Assembly (NCBI RefSeq): GCF_013359815.1
Contig: NZ_JABMCF010000029.1
Coordinates: forward strand, 62,001-126,000
Direction of reading: 5' to 3'
Source: Curtobacterium flaccumfaciens
GTDB taxonomy: Bacteria > Actinomycetota > Actinomycetes > Actinomycetales > Microbacteriaceae
DNA: 64,000 bases
The translations under genes and the position numbers were made by a program. The notes below the pieces were generated by a model that was not told the DNA's origin, ran no database searches, and worked only from the letters and a program-made list of their open reading frames with translations. Positions 45,752 to 53,193 of the stretch are shown here, in pieces. Every line of letters starts with the position of its first letter. Positions within the stretch are counted from its first letter, which is position 1.

Positions 45752-46581
45752 CAGACGGCGACCGCGGCCTTGATCGCCGGGTGGTGCTCGTAGCCGACGA
45801 CGGTGAAGTCCTCGTACTCGTACTCGTCGATCGAGTCACGCGGAGCGAGTTCGAGCGTCGGCATCGGGTACGCCGTGCGGGACAGCTGCTCCTCGACCTG
45901 TTCGACGTGGTTGTCGTAGATGTGGCAGTCGCCGCCGGTCCAGACGAAGTCGCCGACCTCGAGCCCGGTCTGCGCCGCGATCATGTGGGTCAGCAGCGCG
46001 TACGAGGCGATGTTGAACGGGACGCCGAGGAACATGTCGGCGCTCCGCTGGTAGAGCTGGCACGAGAGTTTGCCGTCGTTGACGAAGAACTGGAAGAAGG
46101 CGTGGCACGGGGCGAGCGCCATGTCCGGAACGTCGGCCACGTTCCATGCCGAGACGATGAGACGGCGGCTGTCCGGGTTCGTCTTGATCTGGTCGATGAC
46201 CTGGGCGATCTGGTCGACGTGCTCACCCGAGGGGGTGGGCCACGAGCGCCACTGCACGCCGTACACCGGGCCGAGGTCGCCGTCGGCGTCCGCCCACTCG
46301 TTCCAGATCCGGACACCGTGCTCCTGCAGCCAGGTGGCGTTGCCCTCGCCACGGAGGAACCAGAGGAGCTCGTACGCGACCGACTTGAAGTGCACGCGCT
46401 TGGTGCTGACGAGGGGGAAGCCCTTCGACAGGTCGTAGCGGAGCTGTGCGCCGAACAGGCTCCGGGTGCCGGTGCCGGTGCGGTCACCCTTCGGCGAGCC
46501 CTCGGTCAGGACCCGGCGGAGCAGGTCTTCGTAGGGCGTCGGGACGGAGGCGTCGGGCTGTACGGTCTCGCTGTCGGTCAC
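45751..46581 (-). CDS. thyA: Thymidylate synthase (folate-dependent)
   Basis: 276 residues. The catalytic cysteine lies in [52 protein letters not shown], and the folate and dUMP contacts are in [20 protein letters not shown]. It methylates dUMP to dTMP. Its stop overlaps the folA start. The divergent TIGR01777-type gene begins 39 bases away, so promoters overlap. Confidence 0.97.
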   Translation of the reverse strand: MTDSETVQPDASVPTPYEDLLRRVLTEGSPKGDRTGTGTRSLFGAQLRYDLSKGFPLVSTKRVHFKSVAYELLWFLRGEGNATWLQEHGVRIWNEWADADGDLGPVYGVQWRSWPTPSGEHVDQIAQVIDQIKTNPDSRRLIVSAWNVADVPDMALAPCHAFFQFFVNDGKLSCQLYQRSADMFLGVPFNIASYALLTHMIAAQTGLEVGDFVWTGGDCHIYDNHVEQVEEQLSRTAYPMPTLELAPRDSIDEYEYEDFTVVGYEHHPAIKAAVAV

Positions 46582-46619
46582 ACACAGAAGCCTACGTCGG
46601 TGTGAGTAGCGTTGCGGGC

Positions 46620-47534
46620 ATGCCCGACACGACGGAACAACCGCTCTCGATCCTGGTGGCCGGCTCGTCCGGGTTCATCGGGACGCCCCTCGTCCGTGCC
46701 CTGCGCGAGGCGGGGCACCACGTCACCACGCTCGTCCGCCGCGAAGCGCGCACCGCGACCGAGTTCCGCTGGGCACCGGGGCGGCGTCCGCTCGACCCGG
46801 CGATCCTCGACGGTGCCGACGTGGTGATCAACCTGGCCGGCGCGAACATCGGCAAGCTGCCGTGGACGGACGCCTACCGCCGGGAGATCCGCAGCTCGCG
46901 CATCGACGCCACCGACACCCTGGTCGAAGCGATGCGGAACGCCGCCACTCCCCCGGCGCTGTTCCTGTCGGGCTCGGCCTCGGGCGTGTACGGCGACCGC
47001 CCGGCCGACGTGCTGCAGGATGACGCCGCCCCGGGCACGGGGTTCCTCGCCGACGTCTGCACCGCGTGGGAGGCCGCCGCGAACGCCGCTCCCGCCGGGG
47101 TCCGGGTCGTCACGCTCCGCACCGGCATCGTCATCGGCAAGGGCGGCGGTGCGCTCGCGCCGCTCGTCCCGCTGACGAAGCTCGGCGTCGGCAGCCGGCT
47201 CGGCACCGGTGGCCAGCACTGGCCCTGGATCGCGCTCGAGGACGGGGTCGGCGCGATCGTGCACCTGGCGACCGCGGCACCGGACGTGTCCGGTCCGGTG
47301 AACCTGGCGGGCCCTGAGCCCGTCGTGGCCGACCGCATCACGAAGCACGTCGCCGAGGTCCTGCACCGCCCGTACCTCTTCCGGATCCCCGAGTTCGCCC
47401 TGCGCCTGGCGCTGCGGGACGCCGCCGACGACATGCTCCTGTCGAGCCAGCGGATGGTGCCCACGAAGCTGCTCGAGTCCGGCTACACGTTCCGGTACAC
47501 GCAGGCGGCGGACGCGATCGACGCCGTCTTCTGA
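46620..47534 (+). CDS. TIGR01777-family NAD-dependent epimerase/SDR protein
   Basis: 304 residues from ATG 46620; the open frame begins upstream but overlaps thyA. The Rossmann start [32 protein letters not shown], the VINLAGANI strand, [12 protein letters not shown] and the [11 protein letters not shown] block with the Tyr in VYG match the TIGR01777 (YfcH-like) short-chain family, whose exact reaction is unknown. The C-terminal region includes [33 protein letters not shown]. It diverges from thyA. Confidence 0.85.
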   Translation: MPDTTEQPLSILVAGSSGFIGTPLVRALREAGHHVTTLVRREARTATEFRWAPGRRPLDPAILDGADVVINLAGANIGKLPWTDAYRREIRSSRIDATDTLVEAMRNAATPPALFLSGSASGVYGDRPADVLQDDAAPGTGFLADVCTAWEAAANAAPAGVRVVTLRTGIVIGKGGGALAPLVPLTKLGVGSRLGTGGQHWPWIALEDGVGAIVHLATAAPDVSGPVNLAGPEPVVADRITKHVAEVLHRPYLFRIPEFALRLALRDAADDMLLSSQRMVPTKLLESGYTFRYTQAADAIDAVF

Positions 47535-47553
47535 TCCGCGGATCAGCTCGCGG

Positions 47554-48018
47554 TCAGCGGTCGGCGGCGCGCGCCAGGGCGGTGCGCATCGCCGAACGCG
47601 CGCGCTTGCGGTCACCGGCGGCGTCGTAGACCACACCGAGCCGGTACCAGGCACGCCAGTCGGCCGGGTCCTGCTCGACCGCGTCGCGGTACCGCGGGAA
47701 CAGCTCGTCGGCGGCGTCGCGGATCGGCCGGCCCGACGGCCGCACCGGGACGACGTCGTCCGGGGTGCCGCCCTCGGCTTCGAGCCGCGCGCCGAGCCGG
47801 GTGATGCGGATGCCGAAGCGGAACTCCAGCACGAGCAGGAGCGCCCCGATCGCAGCGACGACGAACAGCGCGACGCCGATGCCGATGCCGATCGGGATCC
47901 CGGTCGCGATGAAGGCGACGGCGCGCTGCCCGACGAGCACGATGTACAGGGCGAGCAGCACCGCCATCAGCGCTGCACCCCAGAACGGCGAGCGGATCGT
48001 GCGTCCGGCCCGCTCCAT
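47554..48018 (-). CDS. Membrane protein with TPR-like C-terminus, hypothetical
   Basis: 154 residues from ATG 48018; a GTG a few codons upstream is possible. Two transmembrane segments (about WGAALMAVLLALYIVLVG and IPIGIGIGVALFVVAAIGALLLVLEF) precede a cytosolic domain with LFPRYRDAVEQDPADWRAWYRLGVVYDAAGDRKRARSAMRTALARA, a tetratricopeptide-type helical pair. It directly follows dapB on the same strand. Function unknown; a protein-protein contact role is an inference. Confidence 0.6.
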   Translation of the reverse strand: MERAGRTIRSPFWGAALMAVLLALYIVLVGQRAVAFIATGIPIGIGIGVALFVVAAIGALLLVLEFRFGIRITRLGARLEAEGGTPDDVVPVRPSGRPIRDAADELFPRYRDAVEQDPADWRAWYRLGVVYDAAGDRKRARSAMRTALARAADR

Positions 48019-48032
48019 CCGACCCACGGCGG

Positions 48033-48779
48033 TCAGCCGATGCCGAGGACGCTGCCGAGGCCCACGGTGAGGCCCCGCGCCGACACCACGTTCGCCAGCG
48101 CCGCACGGATGCCCGCGACGTAGGCGACGTCGTCGTTGGTGTCGTGCCGGATCGTCAGCGTCTCGCCGGGTCCGCTCAGCACGACGTCCTGCACGGCCTT
48201 CACCCCGGGGAGCCGGAGCGAGTGGATGGGCACGCTGGCGACCTGCTGGCCGCGGGCGCGCTGGTCGACGTGCGGGGCGTCCACGGGACCGACCTCGCGC
48301 CGGGCGTCGGCCATCAGCTCGGCGGTGCGCACCGCGGTGCCCGAGGGCGAGTCGATCTTGCCGGCGTGGTGGGTCTCGACGATCTCGGCGGCGGGGAACC
48401 ACGGTGCCGCGATCGTCGCCAGGTGGGTGCCGAGCACGGAGCCGATGGAGAAGTTCGGGACCACGAGCACCCCCTGGTCCGGGCGTTCCCGCAGCCCGGT
48501 GCGGAGCTTCGCGAGCCGGTCGAGCGACCAGCCGGAGGTGCCGACGAGCACGTTCGCGCCGCTCGACAGCGCGTTCTCCACGATCGCCGGACTGAGCGAC
48601 GGCACCGTCACGTCGACCACCAGGGCCGCGCCGCCGAAGACCGACGGCGGCGCCTCGTGCGCGCCGTCCTTCGACGACAGGCGGGCGACGAGCTCGAACT
48701 CCGGGAGTTCCTCGACGACGGACGCCACGAGGCCCCCGAGACGACCGGTGGCGCCGACGACGGCGACGGGAGTGACCAT
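48033..48779 (-). CDS. dapB: 4-hydroxy-tetrahydrodipicolinate reductase
   Basis: 248 residues from ATG 48779, for which AGGATGG serves as Shine-Dalgarno; ATG 48788 is three codons earlier. The N-terminal motif VAVVGATGRLGGLVASVV is the NAD(P)-binding site, and the catalytic E/K/H motif region is WFPAAEIVETHHAGKIDSPSGTAVRTAELM, as in DapB. It reduces the DapA product in lysine/DAP synthesis. It diverges from the acetyltransferase gene at 48803. Confidence 0.95.
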   Translation of the reverse strand: MVTPVAVVGATGRLGGLVASVVEELPEFELVARLSSKDGAHEAPPSVFGGAALVVDVTVPSLSPAIVENALSSGANVLVGTSGWSLDRLAKLRTGLRERPDQGVLVVPNFSIGSVLGTHLATIAAPWFPAAEIVETHHAGKIDSPSGTAVRTAELMADARREVGPVDAPHVDQRARGQQVASVPIHSLRLPGVKAVQDVVLSGPGETLTIRHDTNDDVAYVAGIRAALANVVSARGLTVGLGSVLGIG

Positions 48780-48802
48780 GCGGTCCATCCTAGGATCGAC
48801 GC

Positions 48803-49294
48803 ATGTCAGTCGAGGTCAGGACCGTGCCGGCCGATCTGCCCGAGGTCGACGCGCTGCTCGACGCGTACCTGGACGAGCGCGCGGCGACGTTCCCGAGCGC
48901 GCAGGGCACGTACTCGCGGAAGCGCACCCCCGCGGCCGAGTTCACGCCGCCGAACGGGGTGTTCGCGGTGGCGTACGACGACGACGTCGCGGTCGGCTGC
49001 GGCGGCCTCCGTCGGATCGCGGACGGGGTCGACGCGACCGGTGCCGTCGACGTCCGGTTCGAGGTCAAGCACGTCTTCGTGGCACCGGCCGGGCGCGGCA
49101 CGGGCGTCGCGACGGCCGTGATGGACCTGCTCGAGCGGGCTGGAGCCGACCTCGGTGCGACGAGCATCGTCCTCGACACGAACGACTCGCTCGTGGCGGC
49201 CGGTGCGATGTACCGCGGCCGCGGGTACCAGCGGGTCGAACCGTTCAACGACAACCCGAACGCGACCGCCTGGTACCGCAAGCCGATCGCCTGA
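48803..49294 (+). CDS. GNAT-family N-acetyltransferase
   Basis: 163 residues. The acetyl-CoA motif is in VDVRFEVKHVFVAPAGRGTGVATAVMDLLERAGADLGATSIVLDTNDSLVAAGAMYRGRGYQRVEPFNDNPNATAWYRKPI, with GRGTGVA after the strand KHVFVAP. The first 60 residues contain LDAYLDERAATFPSAQGTYSRKRTPAAEFTPPNGVFAVAYDDDVAVGCGGLRRI, typical of GNAT proteins with small-molecule substrates. It diverges from dapB with only 23 bases between the starts. The substrate is unknown. Confidence 0.82.
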   Translation: MSVEVRTVPADLPEVDALLDAYLDERAATFPSAQGTYSRKRTPAAEFTPPNGVFAVAYDDDVAVGCGGLRRIADGVDATGAVDVRFEVKHVFVAPAGRGTGVATAVMDLLERAGADLGATSIVLDTNDSLVAAGAMYRGRGYQRVEPFNDNPNATAWYRKPIA

Positions 49295-49301
49295 GCCGCC
49301 A

Positions 49302-49318
49302 CGGGCCTCCCGGCCGCG
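49302..49318. repeat. Dispersed GGGCCTCC element
   Basis: CGGGCCTCCCGGCCGCG lies between the acetyltransferase and the convergent histidine phosphatase gene. Confidence 0.55.
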
Positions 49319-49343
49319 CCGCCACGGACCGGACGGGCAGCCG

Positions 49344-49946
49344 CTAGACGGGCTGGTCGACGGGCAGACCGGTGCGCAGCTCCACCGGCAGGTGGGCCAG
49401 GTCGTTCAGCGTGACGACCTCGGCGGGCTTCGCCGACCGGATCCGGATGATCGTGAGCGCGGTGTGGGCGACGTTCGTGCCCATCCATCGCCACTCGGGG
49501 GCTTGGAACGCCTCGCGCACGAACCAGCCGATCACGGCGTTGTGGGTGATCAGCAGGTCGTGCCGGTCCTCGCGCGCCGGGGTGAACCACTCCGACACCG
49601 CGTCGCCCATCTGGGCCTGCCCGGCGACGATCTCCTCTTCGGTGATGCCGCCGTACCAGCCCTGGTAGGCGTGCGGCATGTCCGGGGTCGGGCCCGAGGG
49701 GATGCAGTCGAACAGCAGTGTCGAGGGCTCGGGCTGGATCGACGGCAGGCGCTGCGACAGGAACGCGGCGGTCTCGCTCGGGGCCTCGAGCGGCGAGTGG
49801 TACACGCCGTCGAAGGGCACGCCGCCGAGGCGGTCGGCGATCAGGGTCGCCTGACGCTTGCCGCGTTCGGAGAGCTTGCCGTCCCGCAGGCCGTGTTCGG
49901 CGTCCTGGTGTTCGCCGTGCCGGACGAGGTACAGGTAGTGCGACAT
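49344..49946 (-). CDS. Histidine phosphatase family protein
   Basis: 200 residues from ATG 49946. The RHG motif LVRHGEHQDAEHGLRDGKLSERGKRQA carries the phospho-accepting histidine; DGVYHSPLEAPSETAAFL, LLFDCIPSGPTPDMP and DLLITHNAVIGWFVREAF contain the second histidine and arginine of the branch 1 family. It resembles the MSMEG_4193-type mycobacterial group. It likely removes phosphate from a small metabolite. It begins 8 bases after the M16 peptidase stop on the same strand, so cotranscription is likely. Confidence 0.88.
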   Translation of the reverse strand: MSHYLYLVRHGEHQDAEHGLRDGKLSERGKRQATLIADRLGGVPFDGVYHSPLEAPSETAAFLSQRLPSIQPEPSTLLFDCIPSGPTPDMPHAYQGWYGGITEEEIVAGQAQMGDAVSEWFTPAREDRHDLLITHNAVIGWFVREAFQAPEWRWMGTNVAHTALTIIRIRSAKPAEVVTLNDLAHLPVELRTGLPVDQPV

Positions 49947-49954
49947 GTCCGTGC

Positions 49955-51289
49955 TCAGCTGCCGATCCCGATGGCCGCGGCGAGTTCGTCCTGCTGCACG
50001 GCACCGACGACCGAGGTGATCGTCGGGCGGGTGAGCAGGTCGCGCGCGAGTTCGAGCACGCCGTCGGTCGTGACACCGTCGACACGCTCGAGCGCCGTCG
50101 ACAGGTCGGTGTACTCGCCGGTGCCGAGCTCGGAACGGCCGAGCCGGGTCATGCGGGCGTCGGAGTCCTCGAGCGAGAGCGTCAGCGCGCCCTCGATCTG
50201 GCCCTTGGCACGTCGGAGCTCGTCGTCGGTGATGCCGTGGTCGACCATCCGGCGGAACTCGGCGTCGACGATGTCGATGACTCCGGCGACGTTGTCCGGC
50301 GCGCACCCGGCGTAGACACCGAAGGCGCCGTTGTCCAGGTACGCGGGGGCGAACGACGACACCGCGTAGGCCAGACCGCGGCGCTCACGGACCTCTTGGA
50401 ACAGGCGCGAACTCATGCCGCCACCGAGCACGGCGTTCAGGACGCTGAGTGAGGGACGGCGGTCGTCGCGCAGGTCGAGGCCCTGCGAGCCGCGGAGCAT
50501 GCTGACCTGCTCGGTCGGGCGGTGCACCACGGTCAGCTTCGCCTCGACCGGGTCTGCCACGGTCTCGGGGGTGCGGCGCGGCAGCGGCTCGGCGTCCGGG
50601 GCGTCGTGGAAGACGCCGGCGACGAGCTCGCAGAACCGGTCGTGGTCGACAGCACCGGCAGCGGTCACGACGATGCCGTTCGGCGCGTAGTGCTCGCGGT
50701 AGTGGGCCAGCACCTCGTCGCGCTGGACCGCACGGATGCTGTCCGGGGTCCCGCCGATCGGACGACCGAGGGGGTGTCCGCCGAAGGCCGCGGCGAAGAA
50801 CGCCTCGCCCGCGAGGTCGGCCGGATCGTCGGCGGCCATCGCGAGCTCTTCGAGGATGACCCCGCGCTCGACGGCGAAGGCGTCCGGTTCGAGCACCGAG
50901 CCGGTGACCATGTCACCGATGACGTTCACGGCCATCGGGACGTCGGTGTCCCGGACCCGTGCGTAGTAGCAGGTGTACTCCTTGGCGGTCGCAGCGTTGT
51001 GCTCACCGCCGACCGAGTCGAACGCGATGGCGATGTCGAGCGCCGATCGGGTCTCGGTGCCCTTGAAGAGCAGGTGTTCGAGGAAGTGCGTCGACCCGAA
51101 CTGCCCGTCGCGCTCGTCACGCGAACCGACGCCGACCCAGAACCCGATGCTCGTCGACGCGGCACCCGGCACCGCCTCGGTCAGCACACGGACGCCCGAG
51201 GGCAGCACGGTGCGACGGACGAAGGCCCCGCCGGACGTCAGGAACGACGTGTCCGGGGCCCCGAGCGGCAGTGGCACTGGCTGGTTCAT
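49955..51289 (-). CDS. M16-family zinc peptidase
   Basis: 444 residues from ATG 51289; the longer open frame to 51502 is not used. The zinc motif HxxEH is present in GSTHFLEHLLFKGTE, with the third ligand Glu in ILEELAMAADDPADLAGEAFF. This is the single-domain-pair form of pitrilysin/processing peptidase found next to pnp in actinobacteria. Substrates are unknown. In many relatives this gene lies directly next to pnp, but here a TetR and a PEBP gene separate them. Confidence 0.9.
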   Translation of the reverse strand: MNQPVPLPLGAPDTSFLTSGGAFVRRTVLPSGVRVLTEAVPGAASTSIGFWVGVGSRDERDGQFGSTHFLEHLLFKGTETRSALDIAIAFDSVGGEHNAATAKEYTCYYARVRDTDVPMAVNVIGDMVTGSVLEPDAFAVERGVILEELAMAADDPADLAGEAFFAAAFGGHPLGRPIGGTPDSIRAVQRDEVLAHYREHYAPNGIVVTAAGAVDHDRFCELVAGVFHDAPDAEPLPRRTPETVADPVEAKLTVVHRPTEQVSMLRGSQGLDLRDDRRPSLSVLNAVLGGGMSSRLFQEVRERRGLAYAVSSFAPAYLDNGAFGVYAGCAPDNVAGVIDIVDAEFRRMVDHGITDDELRRAKGQIEGALTLSLEDSDARMTRLGRSELGTGEYTDLSTALERVDGVTTDGVLELARDLLTRPTITSVVGAVQQDELAAAIGIGS

Positions 51290-51378
51290 CGCAGACGAGC
51301 CTAGTGATCCGTCGATGCCGCCCGCCCAGTTTCCCGGTCTCGGTCGCGTGCCACTCGAAGTGGGGTACAGAAAATGTG

Positions 51379-51398
51379 GACAGACCGACTCGTCTGTC
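51379..51398. promoter_or_regulatory. Probable TetR operator
   Basis: GACAGAC (51379-51385) and GTCTGTC (51392-51398) form a perfect 7-bp inverted repeat with a six-base spacer, 143 bases upstream of the TetR-family start. Arms with AGACCG/GTCT are common in operators of this family, so autoregulation is likely. Confidence 0.7.
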
Positions 51399-51425
51399 TG
51401 TCCTCCTTGTGCTACTGTTGGCCAC

Positions 51426-51460
51426 GCCGGATCGAAAGCCCCCCTAAGTTCCGATCCGGC
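51426..51460 (+). other. Leader hairpin upstream of TetR gene
   Basis: GCCGGATCG (51426-51434) pairs with CGATCCGGC (51452-51460) across a 17-base loop, between the operator and the start codon. It could shape leader RNA structure; no peptide or riboswitch is seen. Confidence 0.45.
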
Positions 51461-51540
51461 GGCTCGGGACATCAGTCCTGCGCGACCACCGAGTCCCCCC
51501 ACTCCGGTCGCGGAGCCGATGAGTCCGAGGAGTACACGCT

Positions 51541-52188
51541 GTGACGGTCGATTCCCCCCAACCGGCCGTCCAGCGTCTCCCCGGCCCGAGCACGAACCTC
51601 GCGTCGCCGGACGGGTCGAGCGTCCCCCCGACTCCCCGCTCCGGCGGCGCGAAGGTCCGTGTCCTCGAGACCGCCACGCGGCTCTTCTACGAAGAGGGCA
51701 TCCACAGCGTCGGCGTCGACCGTCTCATCTCCGAGGCGAGCGTCACGAAGGCGACGTTCTACAAGCACTACGGGTCGAAGGACAACCTGATCCTGGCCTA
51801 CATCCGCACCCAGCACGAGCGCGTGCAGGAGCGGATGGAGCAGCTCATCGCCGACGCCGGCTCCCCCGAGCGGGCCGTCCGTGCGTGGGTCGCCGCGCTG
51901 GCCGATGACGTCAACGACCCGGCGTTCCGCGGCTGTGCGTTCCTGCACGCCGCCGCCGAGTACCACGACCCGCGCGACCCGGTCCGCCAGGTCGTCGCCG
52001 TGCACCGCGACTGGTACACCGAACGGCTAGCGACCCTGCTGCAGGAGGCCGGACACCCCCTGCCCGGCGACGGCGCCGACGAGCTCATGCTCGCGCGCGA
52101 CGGTGCGATGGCCGGCGCGTACGCCGGTGACGCGATCGCCGCCACCGCTGCGCTCAACCGCGTGGTCGACCGGGTGCTCGCGGGCTGA
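51541..52188 (+). CDS. TetR/AcrR-family transcriptional regulator
   Basis: 215 residues from GTG 51541. The N-terminal helix-turn-helix KVRVLETATRLFYEEGIHSVGVDRLISEASVTKATFYKHYGSKDNLILAYI matches the family. The ligand-binding region is C-terminal and has no recognised family. It stands upstream of a PEBP gene and downstream of an operator, so it may control itself and, less certainly, its neighbours. It diverges from the M16 peptidase gene across 251 bases. Confidence 0.88.
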   Translation: MTVDSPQPAVQRLPGPSTNLASPDGSSVPPTPRSGGAKVRVLETATRLFYEEGIHSVGVDRLISEASVTKATFYKHYGSKDNLILAYIRTQHERVQERMEQLIADAGSPERAVRAWVAALADDVNDPAFRGCAFLHAAAEYHDPRDPVRQVVAVHRDWYTERLATLLQEAGHPLPGDGADELMLARDGAMAGAYAGDAIAATAALNRVVDRVLAG

Positions 52189-52218
52189 CGCCCGGCCCGC
52201 CGCCAGCGCTGTCACCGT

Positions 52219-52259
52219 CGGCTGTCGGCTGTCGGCTGTCGCTTTCGCGAAAGCGACAG
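52219..52259. repeat. CGGCTGT tandem repeat followed by 24-bp palindrome
   Basis: Three copies of CGGCTGT (52219-52239) run into a perfect 24-base palindrome at 52236-52259 (arm CTGTCGCTTTCG). Degenerate CTGTCGC(C/T)T motifs recur near 52285 and 52327 in the same gap. It lies after the TetR gene. Confidence 0.75.
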
Positions 52260-52360
52260 ATCACCGCGAACCGTTCGCGGCATCCTGTCGCCTTCGCGGC
52301 ACGGGCGCACCCGCGCGACGCACATCTGTCGCTTCCGCGGGGCGGTCGAGGCGACCGCGG

Positions 52361-52404
52361 CCGGACGGGAGGCCCGTGGCGGGCCCGCACCGCGCCTCCA
52401 GGCC
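52361..52404. repeat. Dispersed GGGAGGCCC/GCCTCCAGGCC elements (paired)
   Basis: The core appears twice in opposite orientation: GGGAGGCCCG at 52367-52376 and CGCCTCCAGGCC at 52393-52404. Together they could fold over the GGGCCCGC between them. It lies between the TetR and PEBP genes. Confidence 0.55.
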
Positions 52405-52476
52405 GTCACGTGCGAACTCCCACAGCCCCGCGTGCGCACCGAGCGCAGCCCGAGCCGGCGGGTGTTGGCTGGGGAC

Positions 52477-53004
52477 ATGGCCAACGATCCCAACTGGAAC
52501 CTGCCCGACGTCCCGTCCTTCACCCTGACGAGCCCCGACTTCACCGACGGAGGCGAGCTGCCCACCTCGGCACGCGGCTCCGACGTCGGCGGTGAGGACC
52601 GCTCCCCCGCACTCGAGTGGTCGGACGCACCCGAGGGCACGAAGAGCTTCGTCCTGACCGTCTACGACCCCGATGCCCCGACCGGCTCCGGCTTCTGGCA
52701 CTGGAGCCTGACCGACATCCCGGGCTCGGCGACCTCGCTCCCCGCAGGCGCCGGCACCGATGACGCCCTGCTGCCCGCGGAGGCACTCCGCCGCCGCAAC
52801 GAGTTCGGCACGGACACGTTCCTCGGGGCTGCTCCGCCCGCGGGCCACGGTGCGCACCGCTACTTCTTCACGCTGAGCGCCCTCGACGTCCCCGTGCTCG
52901 AGGTCCCCGCCGACGCGACCCCCGCGGTCGTGGGCTTCATGCTCCGTGGACAACTGCTCGGGCGCGCGCAGCTCATGGGCACGCAGGAGACCCCCGCGGC
53001 CTGA
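52477..53004 (+). CDS. YbhB/YbcL-family Raf kinase inhibitor-like (PEBP) protein
   Basis: 175 residues from ATG 52477; the frame is open to 52432. The PEBP motifs are ALEWSDAPEGTKSFVLTVYDPDAPTGSGFWHWSLTDIPGSATSLPAG (DPDAP and W-HW) and GAHRYFFTLSALDV (GxHRY). No signal peptide is present, so it acts in the cytosol. Bacterial members bind phospholipid-like or phosphate ligands, and their role is not settled. It lies between the TetR gene and pnp. Confidence 0.88.
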   Translation: MANDPNWNLPDVPSFTLTSPDFTDGGELPTSARGSDVGGEDRSPALEWSDAPEGTKSFVLTVYDPDAPTGSGFWHWSLTDIPGSATSLPAGAGTDDALLPAEALRRRNEFGTDTFLGAAPPAGHGAHRYFFTLSALDVPVLEVPADATPAVVGFMLRGQLLGRAQLMGTQETPAA

Positions 53005-53008
53005 CGGA

Positions 53009-53120
53009 CACGCGTGGCACGGCGCGGTGATCGTTCGCGCACAGCGACAGTTCACGCGGCGCCGTGCCCGTGAGGTGTCGCTGACGGCGAAAGCACGCGC
53101 GGCCAACGCACGCGTGGCAC
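53009..53120. repeat. Intergenic direct and inverted repeats after PEBP gene
   Basis: CACGCGTGGCAC occurs at 53009-53020 and again at 53109-53120, exactly 100 bases apart. Between them are inverted pairs GGCACGGCGC (53016-53025) with GCGCCGTGCC (53059-53068), and CAGCGACA (53042-53049) with TGTCGCTG (53076-53083). No gene is seen here. Confidence 0.6.
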
Positions 53121-53135
53121 CTGCCCCGCAACGGC

Positions 53136-53171
53136 GAACGGCCGCCGCCCCGGAAGGGACGGCGGCCGTTC
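53136..53171 (-). terminator. Terminator hairpin after pnp
   Basis: A 16-bp stem with one mismatch (53136-53151 with 53156-53171) around a GGAA loop, 23 bases after the pnp stop codon on the minus strand. Confidence 0.78.
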
Positions 53172-53193
53172 GTGCGTCAGGACGCGGAGAGGA

